From: Anastatus disparis
Taxonomy: Eukaryota > Arthropoda > Insecta > Hymenoptera > Eupelmidae
Assembly: GCA_017163975.1 (NCBI GenBank)
Contig: JAFFSR010000245.1
Location: 2,371,001-2,435,000 of the forward strand
DNA length: 64,000 nucleotides
Direction: 5' to 3'
The translations under genes were made by a program, and so were the position numbers. Positions 33,255-45,256 of the stretch are shown in pieces (positions within the stretch are counted from its first letter, which is position 1; every line of letters begins with the position of its first letter). The notes beneath the pieces are model-generated. The model made no database searches and was not told the DNA's origin. It worked only from the letters and a program-made list of their open reading frames with translations.

Positions 33255-33900
33255 AACATAACACAATGAAATTTAAATAGTTTTGCTACAAGATTTGAAT
33301 TTCTTGAAAAATTGTTTTTTAATCACAAACCAAATGTTATATGTATTCAAGAAACAAATTTCAATAATCAACTATGTAGTAATGGAAAAAACTACAACAT
33401 TAAATACAAAAACAGAGAAAATTGTCTTACTGCTAGTAGGCGAGTGGCAATCTACATTAAAAATGACATAAATTATGTTAAAATTAATTTAAACGCTAAA
33501 CTAAAAGCTACAGCTATCTCATTGAAACTTGATAAAAAAAGTATTAGTATATGTAATGCCTACCTTACAACTATAATTTTAACAAAAATGAGATAGATAA
33601 CATCATTTCGCAACCACCAGAAGCTTTTATAATTGTCAGTGATTTTAATAGTCATAATACATTATGGGGTCAAAACAAATCAGACACACACGGCACGATA
33701 AAAGAGATAATTATAACATAACATAACTTAGTCCTGCTCAATACTTCAGAAGCAACTCACCCAAATCCATCTACAGGCAGTCTTAGCAATATGAACCTGA
33801 CAATTTGTTCTCCAGTGTTAGCTAATGAATGCGAATGGGAACTTAATCCTGATTTATATAGCAGCGATCCCTTTTCCCCATCCAAACTGTGTTAAAAAAT
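33255..33900 (+). pseudogene. I-clade LINE APE endonuclease, broken
   Basis: FLEKLFFNHKPNVICIQETN (33298-33360) holds the catalytic Glu of the IQET motif. SVAIYI-type text, then IIVSDFNSHNTLWGQNKSD at ~33628 is the GDFN block (Gly replaced by Ser). Frame shifts occur near 33596. Stops follow at 33719 and elsewhere. The terminal SDH block is not clear. Confidence 0.75.
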
Positions 33901-34079
33901 TACAGTATACCAGAAGACATTTACACTAGATGGAAATTCAATAAAGCAGATTGGAAAGGATAACAAGACTATATTAATAATAACTTACCATGAATTGCAG
34001 ACCTAACATGAAATACAAATTGTCAGTTCGAAAAAATTTTAAATGACTTTTATCAAATCATATTACAAGCAGCAGAAAA

Positions 34080-35390
34080 TCAAATAAAGGAAAAAATCTA
34101 CCTTGGTTGAAAGATAACTGCAAAAAAGCAGTAGAAGTATCAAAACACGCTTATAATATCTACAAATAACACAAAACGGATGAAAACCGCATCTTTCACA
34201 ATCTTACGATATCTATACCTCGAAGGACCATTAAAGCGAGTAAAAGCCAAGCCTGGATTAATTATAAGTTGAGTCTCGATGAAAAAAAAACACCAACCAA
34301 GGGAACGTGGCATAAAATTAAAGCAATAGATACTAACAAAAAAATAGTTAAAATTACGAATATTTATGAATTTGATAATGAAATCACGATGGACACCTTA
34401 AAAATAGCAAACATACTAGCAGAAAATATTTTAAACATCTCTGGTGATAAAAATTTTGACAATAAATTTCTCAGTTACAAGATACAAACCGAAAATAGTA
34501 CATTTAATGAAAATGACACAACACCTAATAACACAAATATTATTTAAACAAGAAAATAAAATTCTCAAAACTCCTTGACGCAATAACATGGAGTAAACAA
34601 GTGCTGGCCCAGATGGAATCCCAAATATTTCCTTTAAAATACTATCCATAGGACGAAGGTATCTTCTTGAAATATACAATTTAATTTTGGAAAAAAAGTT
34701 TTATTCTAACATATGGAGAGAGGCTATAGTAGTACCAATTCCTAAACCAGACAAAAACACGCACTTTAAAGAAAGTTACAGGTCAATTTAATCAATATGT
34801 TGTATAGGTAAGTTACTTGAGAAAATCATTAACAAAAGATTCAAATGGCACTTATTATATAACAATTCAATATCACCTCAACAACATGGTTTTCGACAAG
34901 GTTATTCCACAACAGATAGTCTAACTTCAATAGTGTTAGCCATATGTAAAGCCTTCGCTAACAATAATCATTTACTGCTGATTGCTCTAGATATGGAAAA
35001 ACCGTACGATATGTTATCGAAAAAAGAATTATAGAAATCTTAAAAAATAATCAGATAAAAAGTAACATGCTGAGATTTACAGAAAACTACCTAAAAGACA
35101 GAACAATAAGAGTCAGAGTAAACGGTCAACTATCAAATCTATATGAACTTGAAAACGGTGTACCTCCAGGAGGTATCATTACTGTGACATTTTCTCTCTT
35201 AGCAATAAAAAAACCCTCAAGAAGCATCAGATTCCATGTTAAATAACCAAGAAATCAAATTCTCAAGTTAAATAAAAATTCCAGGTATGACTTTTGATAG
35301 AAAATTAACGTGGACTGAGCACATAAAAAATCTCGAAAATAGCTGTTGAAGAAGACTCAATCTAATAAAAATGGTATCATCAAAACTTTA
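34080..35390 (+). pseudogene. I-clade LINE reverse transcriptase, broken and missing the YADD block
   Basis: The linker shows PWLKDNCKKAV and RRTIKASKSQAWI. RT blocks are SAGPDGIPNISFK, VVPIPKPDK, QQHGFRQGYSTTDSL, LLIALDMEKPYD (the first catalytic Asp block, normally D.. KAYD) and VPPGGIITV. Sequence then jumps to the MTFDRKLTWTEHI region, so the YADD catalytic block has been deleted. Multiple stops. Confidence 0.8.
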
Positions 35391-35654
35391 ACTAATCCTC
35401 GTAACGAGTTGTATAATCACTTTCATAGAACATAAAGTAATAATTCATATAATATAAAAAAAGAATATTAAAGCCACTTAACTTGAGAATCCAAAATTAT
35501 ATACAACATTTAAGCTTAACTCTTCCTACATTACAACCGCAAGAGTATTTGCAGAAATCTCCTTGGATCAAAATACAACCACAAGTTATAAAATTAACAG
35601 ACAATAAAAAGGAAAACTCACAAATAATTGAAAGCATGTTCAACGAAACAAAGG

Positions 35655-36055
35655 ACAAATATGATAACTAACTACACATATACTCAGATGCTGCTATAAC
35701 TAGAACTGGTACAGGATGTGCTCTAGTTACTTTAAGCAATGAACTCTCTTTCAAATTGCCAAAGGAGTATAGTATTTTTAACAACTAAGTAATGGCTATT
35801 CTTAAAGATTTGGAACATATAGAGTCGATTTACCTAGTGAAAACCATCATTTTCTCAGACTCATTAAGTGTAATCATGGCAATACAAAATAAATCAGAAT
35901 ATAATAACATAATCAAAAGGATTTTAAACAAAATAATATCGCTTAAGATACAAATATATGATCTAAATTCAAGATTTCCTCGCTTACAGGCATACTATTC
36001 AATGAAAGAGTGGATTACTTTGCTAAAGAAGCAGCTAAAGATGACCTGTTAAGTG
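35655..36055 (+). pseudogene. I-clade LINE RNase H domain, broken
   Basis: IYSDAAITRTGTGCALV (~35681) carries the first RNase H Asp. After a stop at ~35789, IIFSDSLSVIMAIQNKS carries the SDS block. The third and fourth residues are unclear. RNase H in these elements removes the RNA strand during insertion. Confidence 0.8.
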
Positions 36056-36059
36056 AAAT

Positions 36060-36476
36060 CTTACCGCCCACCGACAGCAGAGACACCCAGAATAAATTCA
36101 AAACAGCAAATTATAATAAATGGAACAATATATGGATGAGTCTCAAACCTCAAAAATTACACTCAATAAGGAACATTTTTTAAAAAAGTCCGTCAAATTA
36201 CTACCTAGGAAATATCAGGCCATTATAAATAGATTAAGAATAGGGCACACCAATGCAAGTCATATCCATCTCATTACAAAAGAAGACAAAAAAACTTGCA
36301 ACAACTATGGAAGTGATCTATCAGTACAACACCTTATTATAGAGTGTCCAGCTGTAGCAGTTATGAGAAACAGACATAATATATCAAGTGAATCAAGAAA
36401 CAATTTAAGTGATTTAGAATCTTGTAACAGAACTATGAATTTTTTAAAAGACATTAACTATTTACATCTCATATGA
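36060..36476 (+). pseudogene. I-clade LINE C-terminal region
   Basis: NRLRIGHTNASHIHLITKED and LSVQHLIIECPAV match the RLRTGH.. and C..C....HILLECP segment that follows RNase H in I-clade elements. One Cys of the usual Cys pair reads Asn-Tyr (CNNYGSD). Confidence 0.75.
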
Positions 36477-36856
36477 TTTTATTTAATAAAATTTTCTCAG
36501 AACAATTAATTAATGTATTACTTAAAATTATGAATTATTAAATGTAAAAGAATTTGCAAACATGAAACAAATTAAGCGTATACCTATGTAAAACGTATTG
36601 TAATGTACCACGTCTTTGTAGTCGCTAATGATCAGAAGGTCGATGCGACATTAAATAAACAAAATTTAAAAAAATCCTATTTAATTTAATTTATTGTATT
36701 TCATTTCAAGGTTATACTCCCGATCGAAGTGCCTTGTGAATCATAATAGCGTATCGCATGACCGGTGTGCAAATTGATGCGCACCTCTCGGAAGTTAACA
36801 CAGAGATCAACTGTAACAACAGAGGATAAATTTGATCAGCCAACTCAACACGTTAA

Positions 36857-36993
36857 TCTTCTGACAGCCGGGATGACGCCATATGGCGTCAACCCATGAT
36901 CGGCCCACATATACTATTACTTAAGAAACATTCATATGGAAAATTTCGAGAAAGTTACACTTTTTAGTGGAAAAAATGCCAGCTGTCAGAAGG
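36857..36993. mobile_element. TTAA-flanked MITE, 137 bp (piggyBac type)
   Basis: TTAA lies at 36853-36856 and 36994-36997. The ends TCTTCTGACAGCC and GGCTGTCAGAAGG-like are inverted, with 2 mismatches. TTAA duplication is specific to piggyBac-like transposases. The interior contains the perfect 18-bp palindrome TGACGCCATATGGCGTCA. Confidence 0.75.
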
Positions 36994-37189
36994 TTAACGA
37001 CCTACGTTATTTAAATGTTATTCAGCGTTATTGTATTTACTACGAATCATTTTTGTTTTCTTTATTATTTAAATAAGTTTCATCTACAACTCAGATAAGT
37101 CATTATGCTTTTCATGTCTATTTCTCGCGTTCTCCACTAATGGGCAGTCGTGTGAGCGTGTTATGTAGTTCAATTATTGATCGGTCAAT

Positions 37190-38330
37190 TTCTACTTTGT
37201 TGTGTAATCATTGTAATAGTATTTTCTATTGGCACTACTGTTCAAACGAGTGGTTCATCTCATCATCAGCTATTATATGCAATGATTGTATAACTTTCTA
37301 CCAGTTCAACCATTAACTTGACTGAGCATAGACAGTTGACTCAGTCTCCGATACTATCTAAGTTTCAGTGCATTAATTCGAGCGCTGTTAAGCGTGGGTC
37401 CTCTTCCATTCCATTATTCTCTGAGCTGCTGTTGAGGCGACGCTATAATCACAGATCCTCTACATACCGATCTCCACCGTTTCTTGAGGCTCATTATGAT
37501 TTGGCCTCGTGTAACACTACTTTGCTTGATAGTTATAGCAACTGCAACACAATGACTTCGCCTCATTGGCTTTTTAAGTATCTACAGAAACAGAATCACA
37601 TTATTAAAAATTCAGCAGCGAACATTGGAGCAGTGGTTGAAAAAGTTGTCACTGACGCTATAAATAATGCTTTTGACAACATTAATGCCGAGATTGGTGC
37701 ATTGCGTAAACAAATCAAGAAGCATCAGAAGTAACTAAACCGTACGATGGGTTCGAGATCAAGCAGAGGGACTTACATGCTCGAGTGGAGCGGACTGAGG
37801 ATGATATAGCAGCAATCAAAACCGGCCTGTTAAAAACTAATAGTCTTGAGTAAATGTGATATTTTGATCTCTGGAGTATCAGATTCTCTTTTTATTTCTG
37901 ATCTTGATGTTATCAGATCTATTTATATTTATATTATCTTTACAGATATAATTTATATATCTATTTATAAAAGAGCTATTAGTCTTAAATCTCCCTTTTG
38001 TCATCAATACACGCCAGTAGTTGCCTCAAATCAAAAGTAGTATGGAAACTGATGATGCACCCAATAATTCTCGAAATTTTGTAATTTTGTGTTTAGATGT
38101 GTTTCTAGTAAACTGCGTTATAAATCATCTGTTAACATATTCGAGGTTGGAGGTCGATAGTAAAATCTTTTTAAAACCTCTATGGCCCACAAAGGTCTAG
38201 ATCGTTGAAAAATTGTTGAAAAATGCTTATACTGTCTCGCATGCAAGAAATTTGACTAATCTTTTTGTGAAGAATCTCGCTGTTTTTCTACGAAAGTTGT
38301 CGAAATCTATTACTGTTTAAATTCATCATG
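37190..38330 (+). pseudogene. LINE-C1 ORF1 remnant
   Basis: LCNHC...WHYC...CNDC (37200-37295) is the PHD-finger remnant in one frame. 37318-37734 is an open frame with an IGAVVEKVVTDAINNAFDN helix and INAEIGALRKQIK coiled coil. It continues in another frame as DLHARVERTEDDIAAIKTGL, then CDILISGVSDSLFISDLD (the usual ORF1 region after the coiled coil) and LFVKNLAVFLRKL. Several shifts and stops. Confidence 0.7.
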
Positions 38331-38489
38331 AAACAAACTCGAGAATTTTAATTTATTTAAAAAATCATAATTGAATTTGAAATTTAATGTGCTGCACAGT
38401 ATGATTCTTTTTCCGGTTCCAAAGTTTTAACATCTTCTAATATTACTAGATTTTATTATTCTTATCGTGTTTATTGTGTTCACGATGTT

Positions 38490-39725
38490 CATATAAATGT
38501 GAGTCGTTTGAAAACTCATTTTAATACTATAGAGTTACGATGTCTTGAGACCAAATATGACATCTTAGCATTTACTGAAACTTTTCTCACTGAATTCGAT
38601 TGTCATTCTATTGTTACGATTCCTGGTTATAACGTTTTTCCAGTTGATGCTATCGATAAGGAGGGTGGAGTTACAGCAGCCTATATTAGAGAGAATTTTA
38701 AGGTACTATTACATCAGTCAAATTAAATCTTTGATAATTTAACAGAGTTTATGCAGCTTGATGTTCATACGAGTGTTGATTCGGTTTTCCTTGGACTCGA
38801 TTACGCTCGGTCTAAGGTTCTATATCCTAATGATCTTTCTGAGATTTTTTCTGAGTGCAGTAGTCGCTTCAGAAATTTATATAATTCTTACTGGTGATTT
38901 CAACTTTAATCTTGCTGCACACAGTCATACTTCAAGATTTCTCAAGAATAACTTCTATATTCTCTCGCCTTAAGTAGTTCAGTCAGAATCCACACATCAC
39001 ATACTCACGGAAAATTAATGTTCTCACACTTGGATGGATTTGTTTGTTGTGAGCAGCTGTGATTCTGTTTCCCAATCTTATTTAATAAAAAGAACCCGTG
39101 TTTTTTCTTTTTTTTTAATAGGCCCCATAGACGGAGATATAGACATTTTTTCGAAAATATAATAAAAAGGAGCATTTATAAGATCTTGAATAACCAAACA
39201 ACTAAGACTCTTACAAAAAAATGTATAAAAAATAAAATGAATTGCAGATTAAATGCTTTATTTTAACTTTGTTTCATTAAAAAAGCTTCTGGGGTTCAAA
39301 AGTTGCGCCTAATTGAAAATTACTACATATTTGTTAATATTTTTAGCGTGTAACATATCATCAATTTTTTACGCTATTTTATTAAAATATTTTAATCGCC
39401 TCTAACTTTTAAACCACAGAAGCTTTTTTAATGCAAGAAAGCTTAAATTAAAGCATTTAATCCGTACTTTATTTTATTTCCTGTACATTTTTATAAGAGT
39501 CTTAGTTGTTTGGTTATTCAAGATCTTATAAATGTTTCTTTTTATCATATTTTCAAAAACATGTCTATATATTTGTCTATGAGGCCTATTAAAAAAAAAG
39601 AAAAAAACACGGGTTCATTTTTTTTTCATAAAAAAATCATATCCTGCAGTTTCAGCCAAATCCATTTTCCGAAGGTCGGGTACTGTAAGTCTGACTTACC
39701 TTTCATAGCCGGTCATGACTTAAGA
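38490..39725 (+). pseudogene. LINE-C1 endonuclease, broken by a foldback
   Basis: NVSRLKTHFNTIELRCL, YDILAFTETFLTE (catalytic Glu), GGVTAAYIRENFKV, then after a shift TGDFNFNLA and TWMDLFVV. The 39092-39615 palindrome interrupts it. Homology resumes with SKSDLPFIAGHDLRE-like text at ~39685, where GHD is the catalytic His-Asp block. Confidence 0.8.
39092..39615. repeat. 524-bp perfect-armed foldback in LINE-C1
   Basis: GAACCCGTGTTTTTTC at 39092 and GAAAAAAACACGGGTTC ending 39615 close arms of ~210 bp, which include AATAGGCC with GGCCTATT and AAGATCTTGAATAACCAAAC with its complement. No coding capacity. Confidence 0.85.
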
Positions 39726-40090
39726 GAGACATAGAGTTGCAGTTTATGCTTCTCAGGCTTAGCAACACAACTAAGAAATTCTGGTCTCGTAATCTAAGCA
39801 GAATTAATGCAGATTCTTTTAATAAAATACTTCTGCCTTCAATTAATGAAACAGTGCATGATAGACTTACTGCATTGACTGGTATTTTCTGTGAGAGCTC
39901 TTTTGTGTATCGCAGTGACTTCAAACCGATTCTGGCACAAGATATATTGACAGAGAATCCTATTCTCGATGAGCTCGCTGCAAATTCGTCAGATCCTATC
40001 GTGGGACCCTTTTATAGGCTTGCCCCTTTCAAACTTACCTCTATTCGTCCACGTAGTAAACCGTGAGGTACTAATGATTTTTGCCTACTT
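39726..40090 (+). pseudogene. LINE-C1 endonuclease-RT linker
   Basis: 39737-40066 is open (109 codons) with WSRNLSRINADSFNKIL and FVYRSDFKPILAQ-like text. Position and character fit the linker between endonuclease and RT. It ends just before the (GA)n run and LINE-B. Confidence 0.5.
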
Positions 40091-40092
40091 AT

Positions 40093-40095
<3 letters not shown>

Positions 40096-40145
<50 letters not shown>
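40096..40145. repeat. (GA)n microsatellite
   Basis: About 25 GA units at the junction of LINE-C1 and LINE-B. Confidence 0.97.
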
Positions 40146-40149
<4 letters not shown>

Positions 40150-40864
40150 TAAATGAGCAGAAAAAACGGATTGTGCAGAAGATATTCTTTAGTATAGAAC
40201 TTTGAAAAGTACTATCTCGAATAGTACTTTTTTTATATATTTCGAATAGTCTGTTTTTTTGCTGTTTTTTTTGCCTGGCTTGCTTAATGGTGTGTGGTGC
40301 AGTGTTGCAATTGTGTTGAGTGGATTTTTTATTACTCTTTAATTCTAGAGTGTAACATAACCTCAAATTTTTTTGGCGCCAATTTCTCTGTAGTGAAATT
40401 CTACAATCTCAAATTACGTGGCTCCATCTATTGCACTTCTTTCTTACTAGTTTTTCACTTGGTAGATAACTCTTATCGACGACAAGTTACAATTAAGGTG
40501 GTTTTCCATTACTTACTTACTGTCTGTAATTATTAAGTCTTGACATTACGCTGTTTTTCCACTACCTTACTTTCTTAATTCATTACTTAACTCGCCTAAT
40601 TCTTCGCATAATTTATAATAATTAAAGGTGTTTATCCACTGTTGTCCAGTTATATCATTTTACTAAAAACTAGTATATAACAACTTTATCTCACAAATTA
40701 ATTTATTATCAAGTTGTTTGGCCACTTACTATTTATTACTTTTTATCATATTTTTTCCATATTTCTTTCGTCCTCAATAGTAATTCTATTTACTTTTAAG
40801 GGGCTTCTTTTTATTAAGGAGCTTTTACACTTACTTTCGTGTTTTCTGTCACACTTTATAAACT

Positions 40865-42130
40865 ATGCCGCCATCAACACACTGCAGTTTCTGTTTAAGG
40901 GCTTTTTCTCACACATCTAAGCCTAAGGCTTGTGGTAGCTGTGATAAGACTTTTCATAGCTCCTGCACTTCTTTCACAGCTGTTAGAGACCAGGATAATA
41001 AATCTAAATGGGTATGCTCCTCATGTTTGGCAGCTGCAAATCCTGATTGTTTTCGGCAGCGAACTGGCTCGCTCTCTTCTACGCTCAGTGCAACACTTTC
41101 GCCAGCTATATCAAGAACACCATCACCATCACCACCTATGCCGACAAACGATATACTGTCTTCAATTTTGGAGAAAATGAACAAGCTGGACAAGCTTGAT
41201 TCTATGGATGACAAGATGACTACTATTGGATCTCAGCTCACTGCTCTTGATGGTAGGTTCTCAGCGCTTAAGTCACGTGTAGACACCATTAATGCAACGT
41301 TCGAGGAGCGTTTCAGCAATAATGAGGCTGAGCTGGAGCGGATCCGTGGTGAGCAGCAGGAGCTGAGGATGAAGGTGGATAACTCACTTGCCGCATCTTC
41401 TGACGTGTCTTCAGCTGAGCCTTTATCTATTAAGCTTCTGGAGTTGGATAAAGCCAACAGGTCTTTGTCACGACAATGTGAGGCCTTGGCTGCACAACAA
41501 GTGCGTATTGAGAGATCCTCAGACCTAGTCATTGGAGGATTTGTGCTTGAAGAATTGAAGGATCTGAGGTCTGCTGTCTTCGCTGTGCTTGCTACACTCG
41601 ACTCAGGGTTCTCTCTTGGTGATATAACATCAGTCCGACCTCTCAGGCGCTCTTTGGCTACAAACAAATCTGTTGCCGCTATTTCACCTACGGATGCTGT
41701 AGCATCAGTGTCTGCCTCCTTAACCACTGCATCTCCGCAGCAGCGGGATCGTCCGTCTACTGTACCCTTGCTTGTCACTATGAAAAGTACCTCATTGGCT
41801 CGTGCTGTTATTGGCGCTAAGGTTAAATTTCGAAAACTGGTTTCTTCTAAAATAAATGATCATCTGCCGCCTGACATCAAGACTGTTGAGTCTCTAACAC
41901 CATCTGTAATCAACATTAACGAGTACTTGCTTGCTTCATTACATCAGTTGAAGCTGCGTGTCCTAGAAAGGGCCAAGGATAAGAAGTATAACTTTGTTAC
42001 ATTCGTACGAAATGGCGTGATATACGCAAGAAGGAGGAAGGATAATGTGCCTGTACGCATTGCTACTGATGCTGACCTTGAATTTTTTTTAGCAAGACTA
42101 ACATCCTCCGACAACAAGAAGACAGATTAA
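40865..42130 (+). CDS. LINE-B ORF1 protein: PHD finger, coiled coil, FP-like C-terminus
   Basis: 421 codons, uninterrupted, starting at an ATG six codons before the first Cys. A C4HC3 PHD-type finger uses C7, C10, C23, C26, H31, C34, C51 and C54. A Ser/Pro-rich linker (70-100) leads to a long coiled coil (~100-215: KMNKLDKLDSMDDKM, RFSNNEAELERIRGEQQEL). The C-terminal domain (~290-410) with LARAVIGAKVKFRKL and YNFVTFVRNGVIYARRRKD resembles the FP25-like C-terminal domain found in other insect LINE ORF1s. The protein is expected to bind the element RNA in an RNP. ORF2 follows 158 bp downstream in another frame. This is the best preserved gene in the window; it is a retroelement gene, not a host gene. 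Confidence 0.9.
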   Translation: MPPSTHCSFCLRAFSHTSKPKACGSCDKTFHSSCTSFTAVRDQDNKSKWVCSSCLAAANPDCFRQRTGSLSSTLSATLSPAISRTPSPSPPMPTNDILSSILEKMNKLDKLDSMDDKMTTIGSQLTALDGRFSALKSRVDTINATFEERFSNNEAELERIRGEQQELRMKVDNSLAASSDVSSAEPLSIKLLELDKANRSLSRQCEALAAQQVRIERSSDLVIGGFVLEELKDLRSAVFAVLATLDSGFSLGDITSVRPLRRSLATNKSVAAISPTDAVASVSASLTTASPQQRDRPSTVPLLVTMKSTSLARAVIGAKVKFRKLVSSKINDHLPPDIKTVESLTPSVININEYLLASLHQLKLRVLERAKDKKYNFVTFVRNGVIYARRRKDNVPVRIATDADLEFFLARLTSSDNKKTD

Positions 42131-42288
42131 TTGGCGATACTGTGAGAGGCGATACTGGTCAGCGTCAGTTCAGCACCGTAGCTTCTAGTACTAGGGTAAA
42201 TCCACTCTCTACTCCACTCCTCTCTAATATACCACTCTCTACTAATAATCCTGTTTCATCACTCATTAATAATCATTTCACTGCATAG

Positions 42289-45064
42289 AATGGTCTCAGA
42301 GTTTGTCATTTCAATGCTAACTCTATTAGATCACACATTAAGATGATAAGACTCTTTCTGGCTTCTTGCCCCTACTTCCATGTTATAGCTGTAACTGAGA
42401 CCAAGCTGGGCCAGATTGTTAGTGACTCTCTGATAGAGCTTGATGACTACGTGCTTCACAGGCAGGATCGTAACACCAGAGGCGGTGGTGTTGCTTTATA
42501 TATTCACAACTCTATTACTTCGCGGCGCCTTTGTTCTTCTACTGGTAAATGGAGTGGTAAGCCTGGTTTTCCTGAATATTTGTTTTGTGAGGTTAATTCT
42601 CTGGACTTGGCTTCACCTATTTTTGTTGGTGTAGTCTACAGGCCACCACATGCTCCCTTCTTGGCTAACACAGATTTCATACCAGATATAACGTCACATA
42701 TGCATAATTATAGTTCGAAGATCATCCTCGGTGATTTTAATAATAACTTATGGCACAACTCATCATACTTATTCTTCTGACACCTGGCTTAATTTGTGTC
42801 TTGTCGATGCCAACGACATTGTACTCGACTTTTGGAAAACTGATACACCATTCATCGATGGCCACGATTTCATAGCTGCGACTGTTAAGTCCTTTCTCTC
42901 TAAACCTATGCTTAAAGATTTTACCTTTCTGGATTATAAGTCTGTTGATGATGTTGCACTTCTTCAGTATTTTCGCTCTTTGAGGTGCGCTACATGTGAT
43001 GGTGATTCCTCTCTTTCTGCTCGCCTTGAATGTCTTTACAATCATCTCAATGAAGCAATTGCACAATTTGAGCCTGTCTGGAGGGTCAGAAAGGGTAGGT
43101 CTCATCGTCCTTGGATCACCTCTGAACATCGTCGCTTAATCAATAAGAGAGATCGACTTTATAGACGCTACAAACGTACTCGACTGTTTACTGACTTACT
43201 ATGCTATAGGACTGCTCGGGACAAGGCACATGAGTGCATTCAATCAGCTAAACTGTTATATTACCATGACAGACTATCGGGTATTACGGACTCGCGACAG
43301 ATCTGGAGAGAGCTCAGGAACCTTGGTATATGTTCTACTGATAATAACTCGCGATACTCATTTTCTGTAAATAAGCTTAATCGATACTTTGGTGGGATTG
43401 CGTTTGATCCACTTTCCCCTTCTGTTTCTGAGTATGTGAATACTATTAATGTAGATGAGCCTTAAAAGCCTTCATTCAGGTTTAATGAGGTTACTTTGGA
43501 GGAGGTCAGGATGGCAATATGTCATTCTACTTCTCAGGCTAGGGGGTTTAATGCGGCCCCACAGTCTATTATCCATAAGGCTTTTCCAGTTAGTGGACCC
43601 TTGCTATGTCATATTTTTAATGATTCGTTTCGTGAGTGTGTGTTTCCCTCATGTTGGAAGATTTCTTTGATTACCACAATCAACAAGGTCTCTTCTCCAC
43701 GCACTATAAGTGATATACGACCTATTTCTTTGTTGTCATTCATGTCCAAGGTTCTTGAGCGTCTCGTCCATCAACAACTTTATTATTACTTGTCCACCGG
43801 ACATCTGTTGGATTCTTATCAGACTGGGTTTAAAACTGGACATAGTACACAAACAGCTTTGCTCAAACTAACAGAGGACATTGGACTCAACATGGACAGA
43901 CGTTATGTAACTATTCTTCTGCTATTTGATTTTAGCAAGGCATTTGACACTGTGTGCCATGTCACTCTGCTTCGGAAACTAACTTCTCTCGATGTTTCGC
44001 ACTCTGTTGTCAGGTGGTTTGCCTCTTACTTATCTGATAGACGGCAGGCTGTTGTTGACTCTGATGGTAATGCGTCTGAATTTGTTACTCTCAATACAGG
44101 AGTACCCCAGGGTTCTGTGCTTGGACCACTTTTATTCTCCATTTATATTAATGACGTTGCTACCAACTTTCACTCTGCTGTACAGCATTTGATATATGCC
44201 GACGACTTGCAAGTCTATGTGCATTTTCCGATTTCTGAACTTAGCACTTATACTAATCTTATGAGTGATCATGCTGTTCTCATTTCAAGTTGGGCCTCTG
44301 ATAACCATTTGAAATTGAATGTCGACAAAACGAAGGCAATAATTATTGGCTCCTATTTTTATATAAATATGCTGTCCTCATCATCTGTAACTGGCGTTCC
44401 GTTGAACGGTGCTAATATTAGACTTGAGTCCTCTGTTCGTAGTCTGGGTGTTTGGTTGGACAATAAGCTTAACTGGAGAGAGCACGTTACACAAGTGTGT
44501 AATAGGTCATTTTCTCTGCTTCACAGACTAAACTTCTTTAGAAAGAGCACCACGTTTGCTCTTCGTATACATCTTATAAAAACATTGCTGTTTCCAATTC
44601 TAGATTACTGCTGTTTGGTCTACTGTGACCTCTCGGCTGAGCTTGACCTTAGACTTCAGAGGATCATCAACTCTGGTATACGTTACATCTTCGGTGTAGG
44701 TAGGCGTGAGCACATCTCTGCTTATAGATTCTCATTAGGTTGGTTATCCACTGCGGGTAGAAGAAACTATTTTTCTTCTACATTTTTGTATAAGATGTTC
44801 TTATCTTGTACTCCATCTCATTTGTATTCTATGTATCAGTGGAGCCGGACGGTGAGGTCCTTGAGGGGTGATGTGAAACCTTTGACCATTCCTTTTTCAT
44901 TTACTGAGTATCGCCTACGATCGTTCCTGGTCACTTCCTCGCGGCTATGGAATGATCTTCTTGCGACTTTACGCAACTCATCCTCGCTCATGACATTCAA
45001 GACATCCTCATTTGCACACTACCTTGCCTTGGAGAGTGGACCTCTGCTTCATGCTAATTTATAA
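42289..45064 (+). pseudogene. LINE-B ORF2: endonuclease + reverse transcriptase, one deletion
   Basis: The frame is open from 42289, preceded by TAG at 42286; the same frame runs back to ORF1, so that TAG may be a mutation. Endonuclease: VCHFNANSIRSH, VIAVTETKLG, RGGGVALYI, VYRPPHAPF, GDFNNNL. About 30 codons between GDFN and YGTTHHTYSSDTWLNL are deleted with a frame change at ~42745. The block DGHDFIAAT (SDH equivalent) survives. An in-frame TAA at ~43463 separates the linker from the RT. RT 43496-45064: ISLLSFMSKVLERL, TGFKTGHSTQTAL, FDFSKAFDTV, GVPQGSVLGPLLF, YADDLQVYVHF, SLGVWLDNKLNW, ending PLLHANL. All three RT aspartates are present. Confidence 0.9.
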
Positions 45065-45256
45065 AACTGTTTTATATTGTATTGATTTTATTGCTGTAAA
45101 GTTTATTTTACTGACATATTTGGTTAAATTTTGTTTTACTGTTTACTATTATTATTGTGCTTTATATTAATTTTATTAAATCTAATGTATTACTTTAATT
45201 AATTTGTACAACATAATGCACATATAATAAATTTGGTTATCTATCTATCTATCTCA
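45065..45256 (+). other. LINE-B 3' UTR and (ATCT)n end
   Basis: T-rich, ending AATAAATTTGGTT followed by (ATCT)4. Confidence 0.8.

Larger units (their letters stand above)
32755..36670 (+). mobile_element. I-clade LINE with RNase H, decayed
   Basis: In order: ORF1 remnant, APE endonuclease, RT, RNase H and a C-terminal Cys-containing region, ending in an A-rich 3' end with AATAAA-like signals at 36648-36670. An RNase H domain and the GDFN-HN-LWG style of endonuclease are marks of I-clade elements. The start is uncertain. Confidence 0.8.
37000..40090 (+). mobile_element. LINE-C1, 5' part (ORF1 and endonuclease), decayed
   Basis: A third CR1/Jockey-group family. The RT half continues at 45257 after the LINE-B insertion. 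A 524-bp foldback (39092-39615) lies in the endonuclease. The leader runs from ~37000. Confidence 0.75.
40150..45256 (+). mobile_element. LINE-B: nearly complete CR1/Jockey-group retrotransposon
   Basis: A 5' leader (to 40864) resembles that of LINE-A1 (TTTTTGGCGCCAATTT and GGCTCCATCTA blocks). It has an intact ORF1, an ORF2 with one deletion and two stops, a short 3' UTR and a terminal (ATCT)4 at 45239-45254. It sits inside LINE-C1, whose RT resumes at 45257. The 5' boundary is approximate. Confidence 0.85.

Noticed and set aside
41233..41778. 181-codon minus-strand frame
   Set aside because: It is antisense to the intact LINE-B ORF1, an effect of its codon use.
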